Positions 11,768-20,497 of a stretch of 64,000 nucleotides of DNA are shown in pieces. The notes under the pieces were generated by a model. That model saw only the letters and a list, made by a program, of their open reading frames with translations, did no database searches and was not told where the DNA came from. The translations under genes and the position numbers were made by a program. How positions within the stretch are numbered: the stretch's first letter is position 1; each line of letters starts with the position of its first letter. Location: positions 62,001 to 126,000 of the forward strand of contig NZ_JAUAMC010000003.1 in the NCBI RefSeq assembly GCF_031010195.1, written 5' to 3'. The stretch comes from Halomonas sp. SpR8 (GTDB lineage: Bacteria; Pseudomonadota; Gammaproteobacteria; Pseudomonadales; Halomonadaceae).

Positions 11768-14590
11768 CTACTTAGTCGCCGATCGAATTTTGAGAGTCAT
11801 TCCTTCTTCAATAGAAATGCCGGCTCCTTCGCAAGCCTCCCATAACTGCTCAACGCTCCAGGAAAGCCAGCTTGTTTCTCGCATGTCGGGACGCGGCGGA
11901 TTTTTTGTCATATAGTGAATAGTGAAGCCATCCCTTACAAGCTGCTCCCATTGAGTTCCACCACCTTCCCGTGGCACCACGCGCCAGTCCTCCAACAACT
12001 CATCTTGCCCCGCACGCAGTGGATACTTGCCATAGAAAAGACTGGTCATCCAGACACTTTCGTAGCCTTTATCACGCCTAAGAACCTTCAGGGGCTCCTT
12101 GAGCACTTCTTGCTGAAGATATTGTTCACCCGCCACCAGCGGATGCTGTACGTCAAAGGCCATACCCGCCGTTAGCTGCCCAAGCTTTTGCCAATTTAAC
12201 AGCTGGCCTAAATCAGGATAGGCTTCTTTTATGCTGGGTCGCTTCCGAAAGCTTTTGGTGCCTTCCGGGCCTGGACGGGTAAATATCGCCCCCTCTTGAT
12301 GCCGAACCGCCCGCATGTTGTATTGCAGCACCGCTATATTGGGCTGGCTGACTAACGTTCGACGATGACGATTGACACGCCCAGCGGTCTGGACAATCGA
12401 ATGTGACCCCGACGGTTCTATAACAGCCCAATCAAAATCATGGTCTCGCCCCACCTCCTCGACTGGGGTTGCAACCACCACAAAACGCAGGGAACCGGTT
12501 GCAGTTGCATTGCAAAGGGTTTGAATATCAGCGTCTTGCTCAATCGCCTGATTGCCTGCTTTGCGACAAAGCAACTTATCTAGCGCTTTCTCTTTTAAAT
12601 GCCGCTGCATCACAAAGTCCCGAGCATGATACAAGCACACGTACATGTCCGGCATACGTTGCAATGCTTCCGCCACATCGTTAGCCGTCTGTATATTGGC
12701 CACCCGAACCAAGCCGAAAGAGATCTGCTTATCGCTCTGTTTGAACGCCCACTGATGAGCGGAGTGGAGTCGTTCAACACTCGTTTCTATTGCAGCAATA
12801 AAACCAGGAAGCCCTTGTTGTCGGTTTACTGGCTGGAGTTCAGGAATCTTGGTTGTTGGGGCAGGCTGGGCACTCAGCTCATCTAGAGTACGCCGATAAA
12901 AATCTTGGAAGTTCGCACCAGGCGAAAGCCAGTGTGTCGATAGTGCATCGTTAAGCACCCCAACGCCATGTGCTGACTTTGGATCGTTGCACTCTGCCCA
13001 CACCCGATGCCCGGCTTGATAGGCCTCAGCAATGGCATGTGCAATGGTCCAGGGCAGTGTTGCCGATGAACAAATAACGTTGCGACCCAGTTGAGCCGCT
13101 ACCTGAATGAGCCGCAAAATAGCTACCAAGCTCTCAGTATCGTAGCTATCGACTTCATCAAGAATCAGGTCACTATGCATCAAACGCAGGAAGGCGGCCG
13201 CATGATGCCCCTGCCGCCCCGGCTCTCCGGCCTGAACCAGAAAATCGACAGTTGAGACCAAAACAGGGCTCGCCAGGATACGCCGCCACTCGGGGCGCTT
13301 ATCGGTAATAGGTGCCAACCAGTCAGGCAACTGCTCCGAACCGCCATCTACTTTGAACTCAATATCGTCAAAAATATCTTCCTCGTTGCCCGCAGAATGC
13401 TGAGAGTCGTCTGCTGTTTGCTCCGACTCGTGCAACCTCGCGGTAACTTGGTCACCGATCATGGTCGCCACACTCTCGCGCCCCAGCGCGAGGTCTCTCT
13501 TCAAGGCATCCCCCGTTTGTAGGGTCAAGGTTCGCAGGTTGAGCGCATAGGATATTCGTGGCTTGCCTAGCGCGGCAGCACAAGCTGCCTTCACGTTCAT
13601 CACCGTTTTGCCCGCACCCGTGCTGGCGACATTAAAAAGCAATAGCGGCGCACTGGTCGCTTGCCGTCGCTGTCGTATTACCTCAACGGCTTCGTCTTGC
13701 CACGCAAAGCGCTCAGCAGACAACCCCTGCCCTGGGGAAAGAATGCTACGAACCTGCTCAAGGTTAAGCCCCGGCAATGACATCTGCAGCATGTTGCGGG
13801 CAATCTCGCCAGCCTTCTCCGCAACGGCAGTCAAATGACGTTCTAAAGGTTGATTGAAACCATGAGCTGGAGCTTCGGCATTTTTCGGCCAAGTATTAGC
13901 GTAAAGTCCATGCGAGCCGGGAGGGATAGCGTGACGTTTCCCCTCATCGCCACTAATACCCATCAATATTGACGAAACGCCTTGATCGGCAAGAATCAGT
14001 GCAACGCGCGACAGCCATGCAAGACCATACCAATAGGGTTCAGCACGCTCCTCCGCGTCAGCGTTGGCACACAACGCCTTAAGCGCCTGCGCCAACGCTT
14101 GAGCAAATTCATCGCTGAGCGTCTTATCGGGACTAATAGGATAAGTAAAGTCGAGCAAGTTAGCGGTTACGTGGCGAGTCGCATCCAGCCTAGCCAAAGA
14201 ACGTGTTGTGCGGCTAAATGAAGGGCCAAGCAGCCGATGATGGGTGACGCAGACATAGAGCAAAACATCAGCGGCACTGACTAAGCCGCGTTGAAGAGGC
14301 GGTTTTTCGGCAAGTTTACTGGCCGTAAGGGCTCTCAGCGCCTCTTCCATAGAGGTGCCCTGAAGCATCCGTTCCAGTACCTTCATCGATACCCATTCAT
14401 GGCGCACGGGATCCGCTTCAACTCGGCAGCCGTTTGCAGCCCGCTGCAGTTTCTCAGCAAAGTAACTACCCGCTTTGCCAACATCATGTACCAACCCGCC
14501 CACGCCAGCGATCATGCAGAGGAGCTTCAGAATGAAATCATCTCTCGATCCCTCTTCACTGCTTGTTTTGTTGAGTCCCATACGTTTCAC
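11768..14590 (-). CDS. cas3: CRISPR-associated helicase-nuclease Cas3, type I-F, lacking the Cas2 domain
   Basis: A 940-residue HD nuclease/SF2 helicase that would unwind and degrade target DNA recruited by the Csy complex. HD-domain residues are H35-D36 (GGLVHDVGKAG), H64 (RHEWVS) and H117-H118. Helicase motifs are Walker A STGAGKT (323-329), DEVD (478-481), SSAT near 508 and QTAGRVNRHRR near 733. Usual type I-F proteins carry about 100 residues of Cas2 before the HD domain; here only about 20 residues precede it and a stop codon abuts the start, so the Cas2 domain is missing. The start is GTG, with an ATG at codon 4. It is divergent from csy1 with a 35-bp gap. Confidence 0.95.
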   Translation of the reverse strand: MKRMGLNKTSSEEGSRDDFILKLLCMIAGVGGLVHDVGKAGSYFAEKLQRAANGCRVEADPVRHEWVSMKVLERMLQGTSMEEALRALTASKLAEKPPLQRGLVSAADVLLYVCVTHHRLLGPSFSRTTRSLARLDATRHVTANLLDFTYPISPDKTLSDEFAQALAQALKALCANADAEERAEPYWYGLAWLSRVALILADQGVSSILMGISGDEGKRHAIPPGSHGLYANTWPKNAEAPAHGFNQPLERHLTAVAEKAGEIARNMLQMSLPGLNLEQVRSILSPGQGLSAERFAWQDEAVEVIRQRRQATSAPLLLFNVASTGAGKTVMNVKAACAAALGKPRISYALNLRTLTLQTGDALKRDLALGRESVATMIGDQVTARLHESEQTADDSQHSAGNEEDIFDDIEFKVDGGSEQLPDWLAPITDKRPEWRRILASPVLVSTVDFLVQAGEPGRQGHHAAAFLRLMHSDLILDEVDSYDTESLVAILRLIQVAAQLGRNVICSSATLPWTIAHAIAEAYQAGHRVWAECNDPKSAHGVGVLNDALSTHWLSPGANFQDFYRRTLDELSAQPAPTTKIPELQPVNRQQGLPGFIAAIETSVERLHSAHQWAFKQSDKQISFGLVRVANIQTANDVAEALQRMPDMYVCLYHARDFVMQRHLKEKALDKLLCRKAGNQAIEQDADIQTLCNATATGSLRFVVVATPVEEVGRDHDFDWAVIEPSGSHSIVQTAGRVNRHRRTLVSQPNIAVLQYNMRAVRHQEGAIFTRPGPEGTKSFRKRPSIKEAYPDLGQLLNWQKLGQLTAGMAFDVQHPLVAGEQYLQQEVLKEPLKVLRRDKGYESVWMTSLFYGKYPLRAGQDELLEDWRVVPREGGGTQWEQLVRDGFTIHYMTKNPPRPDMRETSWLSWSVEQLWEACEGAGISIEEGMTLKIRSATK

Positions 14591-14625
14591 TCATTATGAA
14601 ATGCTAACTCTCATGAGACCAGCCT

Positions 14626-15771
14626 ATGGCCAAGCCCACAACCTCCAAAGCACCTGAGTGGAAACCATTTACCGAGGATCAGTACCGCGATGCTATCTTC
14701 CGCCTTGTGCATTTTTCTACCAAAACCATCAACTCCAATGCCAAAGCGGTTGGCATCCGGTTAAGCAAAGCCAACGCTCGCTCGCAGCCCTACGTATGCG
14801 CCTCGTCTGTACTCGCATCGGGCCACTCACTCCCCTTGGATTACCTCACCAACTCCGGGCCTGCGGCCACTATCACCAAGCAGGTAGAACAGATTTTAAC
14901 CAATGATCTACCTGCTGCTATTGATCCCGAAGAAGCAACGGCGGTCAAACAAATGCACCAAGAAGCCAGCCAGGTGGCGTTTGAAACTGGCATGGAAAAA
15001 GTTTCGCCCCGGGTACGACAGCTATTTCTACCTTGCGATGACGGCGACTATGTAACGATTACGCCCATCACCAGTAGCGGCCTGACCGCCATTGTACGTG
15101 AGCAAACGCGCGCCAATTTCGAACGTTGGCGTGAACACAAAGAGACACAGGAACAACAACCCAACCCGACAGGCATCCGACGATTACGTACTGCCTATCT
15201 AGGTTTTGGTGGCGATAATGCGCAAAACATTGGTCGACTGCCCAACCGTGGTTTTGTCCAATACCCACTTTTCTTCTCCGCCCCACGTATTGGAAAAGGA
15301 GTTCGGGAGCAATATCTAGCCGCCCATCGCGGCGTTTGGCCACTGCTTAACCCAATAATCATGCGTGAGATGCGCGACACGCTCATGCCCATAAAGCTTC
15401 GCGAAGGCGGTGAACTGCCATCCAACTTAAAAACCCGCGAACTGATTGACCAGTTTGTCAAACGCCTCATCAACAACTTGTTGCAACGCGCCGAGTTGGC
15501 AAGCCAAGAAGCCTTGGAGATACTCTCTCCCGAAGCAGGTAGCGAGACAGGCCAACCCAGCGATATTGACTGGTCACACTTTCCGATTATTCAGCAAGGT
15601 CTGCTCTCTCTTGATGCAAGAAATCGTCACTGGCGACAGGAACTGACCAACCAGCTCACCCAAGCTATTGATGACTACACCTACCCGGACGAAATTAAGC
15701 GAGGCCGCCTTAGTTTTAATGCTACCTGGCTGGATCGCATCAGGAAGCGCATCGAGGAGCAACTGCTATGA
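14626..15771 (+). CDS. csy1: Type I-F Cascade large subunit Cas8f (Csy1)
   Basis: A 381-residue protein, shorter than the common Csy1 length of about 430. The best anchor is YLGFGGDNAQNIGRLPNRGF (about residues 190-212), which matches the FGG-x4-QNI-x2-L-N block of Csy1. Upstream segments such as QLFLPCDDGDYVTITPI resemble the Csy1 YFPLP...YHLLAPL strand pair. In the crRNA-guided Csy complex Cas8f contacts the 5' handle of crRNA and reads the PAM. It is first gene of the csy1-csy2-csy3-csy4 operon, and its stop overlaps the csy2 start (ATGA). Overall it is divergent from the reference proteins, so assignment relies on this block plus operon position. Confidence 0.85.
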   Translation: MAKPTTSKAPEWKPFTEDQYRDAIFRLVHFSTKTINSNAKAVGIRLSKANARSQPYVCASSVLASGHSLPLDYLTNSGPAATITKQVEQILTNDLPAAIDPEEATAVKQMHQEASQVAFETGMEKVSPRVRQLFLPCDDGDYVTITPITSSGLTAIVREQTRANFERWREHKETQEQQPNPTGIRRLRTAYLGFGGDNAQNIGRLPNRGFVQYPLFFSAPRIGKGVREQYLAAHRGVWPLLNPIIMREMRDTLMPIKLREGGELPSNLKTRELIDQFVKRLINNLLQRAELASQEALEILSPEAGSETGQPSDIDWSHFPIIQQGLLSLDARNRHWRQELTNQLTQAIDDYTYPDEIKRGRLSFNATWLDRIRKRIEEQLL

Positions 15772-16652
15772 GCTTCCTGCTACTCCCCCACCTGAAAGTG
15801 CAATCGGCTAACGCACTGGCCTGCGGGTTTATCGTTAATGCCAGCCCGGTCATGGCAATCACTCAGTTTGCGCACAACCTCGTTGTTCGTCACCTTCAAT
15901 GCGAAGTGCTTGGCGTCGCGATACGCCACCACCATGGCGAACATCAGGCACTCGAAGATGTTGCCTACGACGCCCTCCCGCACCAGCGCCGCAGCGCCCT
16001 ACTGATCAACGAACAAGACTACGTCGGCAAAGGGAGCCAAGGGCCAACGCTTTCCGCTCAACCCACCGCTAGCTGTAACCTTGAGCTGTCATTGCTTATT
16101 GAATTCGAGGGGCTTACGGATCAAGAAAGCCTGGAGCCCTTCCTACGTAAAGGGCGACTTGCTGGTGGTCAGATCACTTCTTATCGGGAACCTATTTTTA
16201 CCGACGATCTAGATCACGCGCTTCAACAGCTAGGTAAAAGCGGTTTCTGGTTGATTGAACGGCCCGAGCTGATTGATGAAAAAGACCCGCTCGGTTCTAT
16301 GTTTACCGTCCTAGAACGCAGCGCCATTCCTGAAAAAAAAGCCAAGGAGCTTAGGCAAAAAACGCCTCAACTCGCTAACAAGCCGCTGCATAAAATTAGC
16401 AATACATGGGTAGTACCCACTGTTTTGGGATACCAGGCGCTCACTGACTTTGTTGAGCGGGAAGGCGTTCGGCTCAAAGAGCAACTCGATGGAAAGCTGG
16501 AGAACTCCCTGCATGCCTACGCAGAACCACTCATCGGCATTATTCAGTACGTGCCCGCACGCGAATGGGGAGACGACCTGCCCTTCTGGCAGCAACACTG
16601 GCTCGACTCACAAACGTTTGTCGTGCAGTGCCACGCCACCACTACCGATTAA
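15768..16652 (+). CDS. csy2: Type I-F Cascade subunit Cas5f (Csy2)
   Basis: A 294-residue RAMP-fold protein. The N-terminus MSFLLLPHLKVQSANALACG, followed by AITQFAHNL, matches the Csy2 LLLPRLxIQNANA...FTGFVHAL pattern. The middle LRKGRLAGGQI matches the Csy2 RLAGGSI block, and WVVPTVLGYQAL matches WLVPIPAGYNAL. Cas5f pairs with Cas8f at the 5' end of the crRNA. It is slightly smaller than usual (about 320-330). The start overlaps the csy1 stop by 4 bp, implying translational coupling. The csy3 gene follows after 35 bp. Confidence 0.9.
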   Translation: MSFLLLPHLKVQSANALACGFIVNASPVMAITQFAHNLVVRHLQCEVLGVAIRHHHGEHQALEDVAYDALPHQRRSALLINEQDYVGKGSQGPTLSAQPTASCNLELSLLIEFEGLTDQESLEPFLRKGRLAGGQITSYREPIFTDDLDHALQQLGKSGFWLIERPELIDEKDPLGSMFTVLERSAIPEKKAKELRQKTPQLANKPLHKISNTWVVPTVLGYQALTDFVEREGVRLKEQLDGKLENSLHAYAEPLIGIIQYVPAREWGDDLPFWQQHWLDSQTFVVQCHATTTD

Positions 16653-16687
16653 TCTGTCTCAACTGTGATTAACAGAAGGAAATAATG

Positions 16688-17719
16688 ATGCCTTTTAAAA
16701 AGCTCCCTGGGGTGCTCTCACTCACACGCGGTCTGATGATTACCGATGCCGTCTTTGAAAATCAATTAAAGGGCAGCCAGCGATCGCCTGTCGAAGTGAC
16801 TCGCCATGGTATTCGGGGCACTCAGAACATTGCCGAAAAATTTACCGAAGTCTCCAATATCCAACAAACCGAGACAGCCAAACTTGACCCCGAAGCGCAG
16901 GGCATGGTGGTGAGCTTTGGCATCAGCTTCCTTGATCTCAAGGACGTACTCTTTGCCTGTGCCAGCAGCAAAGGCGGAAAGGATGATGTTGCCGCCTACC
17001 GCTTAGCGTTACAGGACTTTATCAAACGCGCCAAAACTTCTGAGGGTTTGCAAGAAATAGGCCGCCGTTTTGCACGCAATATTGCCAATGGCCGCTGGTT
17101 ATGGCGCAACCGCCAACTGGCCGAGAGCATTGAAGTGACTGTTATGCGAGATGGCGAGACTTGTGCCTCGTTTCAGGCGCTCAACGTGCCCATCACCCAT
17201 TTCAATGACTATACCGATGACGAAACAGTGCTGGGCAGGCTGATTGCCCAGAGTATAACGGGAGAATTCTCCTCACGATTAACCGTCGAAGCACGGATTG
17301 ACTTCGGTATTAGCGGTGCCCTAGAAGTATTTCCTTCCCAAAACTACGTTGAGCGCAAGCCGGCAGGCTTTGCCCGCCCCCTCTACTATGTACGCAGCGG
17401 CGAAAGCCGTAAGCGCTCTAGCAACGCCGATGATCTGGATATCCGTGTGATGGGCCAAGCCGCTTTACGTGACCAGAAAGTCAGTAATGCACTGCGTACT
17501 TTTGATACGTGGTATCCCTCTTTTGCCGATCACGGCCAACCCATCGCCGTTGAACCCAACGGCGCTAATCTGGGCACCCAGCGCTTCTTTCGTGAAGGCG
17601 CAGCCTCTGCGTTCAAAATTGCCCTTCGATTGGATGAGCTCGACCCCAATAGCGACGATGGCATGTTTATGGTCTCTGCACTGATGCGTGGCGGCGTGTA
17701 TTCAGGATCCAAGGAGTAA
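16688..17719 (+). CDS. csy3: Type I-F Cascade backbone subunit Cas7f (Csy3)
   Basis: A 343-residue Csy3, close to the 342 residues of the P. aeruginosa protein. The N-terminus MPFKKLPGVLSLTRGLMITD, RHGIRGTQNI, RFARNIANGRWLWRNR and the C-terminal ALMRGGVYSGSKE are typical family blocks. Six copies form the helical backbone holding the spacer part of crRNA. Two tandem ATGs exist (16685 and 16688). The second is chosen because AGAAGGA lies 7 bp from it and only 4 bp from the first. The csy4 gene follows 4 bp after the stop. Confidence 0.96.
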   Translation: MPFKKLPGVLSLTRGLMITDAVFENQLKGSQRSPVEVTRHGIRGTQNIAEKFTEVSNIQQTETAKLDPEAQGMVVSFGISFLDLKDVLFACASSKGGKDDVAAYRLALQDFIKRAKTSEGLQEIGRRFARNIANGRWLWRNRQLAESIEVTVMRDGETCASFQALNVPITHFNDYTDDETVLGRLIAQSITGEFSSRLTVEARIDFGISGALEVFPSQNYVERKPAGFARPLYYVRSGESRKRSSNADDLDIRVMGQAALRDQKVSNALRTFDTWYPSFADHGQPIAVEPNGANLGTQRFFREGAASAFKIALRLDELDPNSDDGMFMVSALMRGGVYSGSKE

Positions 17720-17723
17720 CCCC

Positions 17724-18281
17724 ATGCAGCCTAACTGGTTCTGTGATATCGAGGTGGGCTCAACGCCCCTCCCACGCCCCATGGCCGCCTCAGCAGTCGC
17801 CCGTGTTTTGCATGGGGCCTTTCGCCAGCATCCGGGGCGCTATGCCCTGGCGATGCCCAGCCAAAAACGTCAGCCACATTCCGTATTGCGCGCCTTTGCT
17901 TCTACCCGTGATGAACTCGACACACTGATTGACGCTATCCGGGATGCAAAAGCACTAACAGAGCAGGCTGTTATTCATTACCCTCGGGCAGTGCCGAAAG
18001 ACTACGCTGGATCATGGAGCATCTATCAGCGATTCCGTATTCCGGCACGCCGTTCAGAGCGCATACCCGGCCGGTCGGTTAGGCTCAAGCGTGTTCAAGC
18101 GGCCAACGCAAATGAGCTCTCCTTCTTTCAGATGCAGAGCAACAGCAATGGAGGTCGGTTTCGGCTTTACTGGGAAGTAAAACCCCATTCGGGCGGCATG
18201 TCTGAAAATAATGAGGCACACCCAGACTCCTGGGGACTTTCAACAACGACAAGCCCAATACCCTTACCAGACATCAGCTAG
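17724..18281 (+). CDS. csy4: Type I-F crRNA endoribonuclease Cas6f (Csy4)
   Basis: A 185-residue Cas6f that cuts pre-crRNA at the base of the repeat hairpin and stays bound to it. It starts MQPNWFCDIEVG, with GGAGTAACCCC before the ATG; the longer in-frame start at 17688 lies inside csy3 and is rejected. The catalytic His of the family (His29 in P. aeruginosa) corresponds to H30 in ARVLHGAF. An Arg-rich helix, KRVQAANANELSFFQMQSNS, and the C-terminal WGLSTTTSPIPLPD (matching YGLSxGGFVPWF-type ends) complete the pattern. It is the last operon gene and runs into the CRISPR leader. The last residues differ from the standard aromatic end. Confidence 0.93.
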   Translation: MQPNWFCDIEVGSTPLPRPMAASAVARVLHGAFRQHPGRYALAMPSQKRQPHSVLRAFASTRDELDTLIDAIRDAKALTEQAVIHYPRAVPKDYAGSWSIYQRFRIPARRSERIPGRSVRLKRVQAANANELSFFQMQSNSNGGRFRLYWEVKPHSGGMSENNEAHPDSWGLSTTTSPIPLPDIS

Positions 18282-18420
18282 CCATTTTGACCCTTTTTTC
18301 ACAGACCTCTATTCATCTACATAAAAACAATGACTTAGAGCAACTACAGAAAAAAGGGTCTTTTGCTCTTTAAAACTGTAAATATTTGATATTGTTGAAT
18401 GGTGCGCAGTTAGCACTCTA
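18282..18420 (+). promoter_or_regulatory. CRISPR leader with 12-bp inverted repeat and IHF-like site
   Basis: 139 AT-rich bases separate csy4 from the first repeat. GACCCTTTTTTC (18289-18300) and GAAAAAAGGGTC (18349-18360) are perfect inverted copies exactly 60 bp apart. The second arm is followed by TTTTGCTCTTT, so the pair could also fold as a long-loop terminator for csy4. TAAATATTTGATA (18379-18391) is, on the minus strand, TATCAAATATTTA, a full match to the IHF consensus WATCAANNNNTTR. IHF sites in leaders normally serve spacer integration. The array promoter is expected here but no clear -35/-10 pair stands out. Confidence 0.75.
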
Positions 18421-20369
18421 GTTCACCGCCGAGCAGGCGGCTTAGAAAAACATGGATGCTGGCGAGCAGCGCGAGCGCATGTTCACCGCCGAGCAGGCGG
18501 CTTAGAAAAGTGGAAAGGCGGTGAAGATGAATTGCTTAAAGTTCACCGCCGAGCAGGCGGCTTAGAAAAGCGATCCATCTTATCTAGACAATCTCCAATG
18601 GTTCACCGCCGAGCAGGCGGCTTAGAAATGGATGGTCGAGGTAGATGACCGGCGCATCGTGTTCACCGCCGAGCAGGCGGCTTAGAAAACGACAAATTCC
18701 CCGTTGAGTCACCCCAACAGGTTCACCGCCGAGCAGGCGGCTTAGAAAAAACCAAAGTTCCCCACGGCCGAGGGTATAATGTTCACCGCCGAGCAGGCGG
18801 CTTAGAAATGCTTGTCGATACTTGCAGCGACAGTCCCCATGTTCACCGCCGAGCAGGCGGCTTAGAAATTGCTCGCTGCGGCGGTTTGCTCTTCAGCGTT
18901 GTTCACCGCCGAGCAGGCGGCTTAGAAAATCCATTTCAACCTGACACAATTGATTGTTTATGTTCACCGCCGAGCAGGCGGCTTAGAAAAGTCGAAACGC
19001 GCACGCAGTAAAACGCCGGTTGTTCACCGCCGAGCAGGCGGCTTAGAAAGTAATCATAGCGCCTATATTATCGCAATTGCTGTTCACCGCCGAGCAGGCG
19101 GCTTAGAAAATGTAGGCGGGCACTTCGATGATCCTAGGGTCGTTCACCGCCGAGCAGGCGGCTTAGAAATTTAACAGCAGACGAGATAATGCGCTCGGGA
19201 GGTTCACCGCCGAGCAGGCGGCTTAGAAATTGCGAGCTGCCGACCTCTTCCCATTCTGTGCGTTCACCGCCGAGCAGGCGGCTTAGAAATCGTCGTCTTC
19301 ATGCGTGACCGCCACATCATCGTTCACCGCCGAGCAGGCGGCTTAGAAATGAATGGCTACGAAAAACCATCCGCGCAGGGCGTTCACCGCCGAGCAGGCG
19401 GCTTAGAAACAAATAAGGCATCGCGTATTCCAGCGCATCGTGTTCACCGCCGAGCAGGCGGCTTAGAAAACAGCACACGAAGACCAGTACGCGCCTGATC
19501 CGTTCACCGCCGAGCAGGCGGCTTAGAAACAGTCTATTCAGCATAGTGGCGAGGGCAATATGTTCACCGCCGAGCAGGCGGCTTAGAAAATGCTCGAAGC
19601 GCCCGCGATTGAGATCGACCAGTTCACCGCCGAGCAGGCGGCTTAGAAATAATCTACGTACCGTATTTGACGAGGTGATCGGTTCACCGCCGAGCAGGCG
19701 GCTTAGAAAACAGGTAGTTACCCTCTGCGTCTTTCATGGTGGTTCACCGCCGAGCAGGCGGCTTAGAAAAAAGGCGCGGTCTTCGATTCGGCAACGCCGA
19801 TGTTCACCGCCGAGCAGGCGGCTTAGAAAAAAGGCGCGGTCTTCGATTCGGCAACGCCGATGTTCACCGCCGAGCAGGCGGCTTAGAAATTGCACGTCAT
19901 CACGGCCGTTAAAATAGGCGCGTTCACCGCCGAGCAGGCGGCTTAGAAAGCATGAGCACCCCACAGCAGCAGCCCCAGGCAGTTCACCGCCGAGCAGGCG
20001 GCTTAGAAAAGACGGCAAAAGCGGCCCGTAGGCCGCTAGTTGTTCACCGCCGAGCAGGCGGCTTAGAAAGGTGACGAACGGCACATTCTGACCGATGGAA
20101 AGTTCACCGCCGAGCAGGCGGCTTAGAAACTTCTCGGCGCCAAAGAACTGACTCATCGGCGGTTCACCGCCGAGCAGGCGGCTTAGAAATTATGAGTTGC
20201 AATCCCTGGTAGACGCCGCGAGTTCACCGCCGAGCAGGCGGCTTAGAAAACGAGCTCACCGCGCCCGCCATCTTTGTAGCGGTTCACCGCCGAGCAGGCG
20301 GCTTAGAAAAGAAAGGCGGAGTAGCATGGCTGACGGATGAAGTTCACCGCCGAGCAGGCGGTTTAGAAA
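18421..20369 (+). CRISPR. Type I-F CRISPR array, 33 repeats and 32 internal spacers
   Basis: 28-bp repeats (GTTCACCGCCGAGCAG...GGCTTAGAAA form) recur every 60 bp at 18421-18901 and at 18962-20342. All are identical except the last (20342-20369), which has a C-to-T change. Each repeat has the Csy4 hairpin: CCGCC pairs with GGCGG around the loop GAGCA, and ends CTTAGAAA. Spacers are 32 bp except the ninth (33 bp, 18929-18961). Spacers 23 and 24 (19770-19801, 19830-19861) are identical. The mutated distal repeat and the AT-rich leader on the csy4 side set the transcription direction as plus. Apparent ORFs inside the array are repeat artefacts. Confidence 0.99.
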
Positions 20370-20401
20370 GATAATCTTGCAGGCGATGCGTCGTATAGCA
20401 A

Positions 20402-20429
20402 GTTCACTGCCGTGCATGCCAATCATCGC
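20402..20429 (+). repeat. Degenerate terminal CRISPR repeat
   Basis: One period after the last repeat, GTTCACTGCCGTGCATGCC shares its first half with the array repeat (GTTCAC-GCCG-GCA-GC positions) but loses the 3' stem arm and the CTTAGAAA end. Its 5' part, GTTCACTGCCG, is closer to the general type I-F consensus than to the local repeat. It marks the trailer end of the array, gives a 33rd spacer-like segment (20370-20401), and lies 70-96 bp before the antitoxin start. Confidence 0.75.
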
Positions 20430-20497
20430 CCTACGCTCATACAGCCAAACCTGTGCTAACATTTGTACACACGCATTGGTTTGGTTAGAAGCTCACT

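Noticed and set aside
11768..14590. Cas3 as a type I-F2 (I-Fv) system
   Set aside because: I-F2 lacks the large subunit; here a Cas8f with the FGG-x4-QNI block and a standard Csy3 are encoded.
18808..20462. Several ORFs of 65-140 residues inside the CRISPR array
   Set aside because: Their proteins repeat VHRRAGGLE, SPPSRRLR or FLSRLLGGE every 20 residues, which is the 60-bp repeat period translated in three frames; they are not genes.
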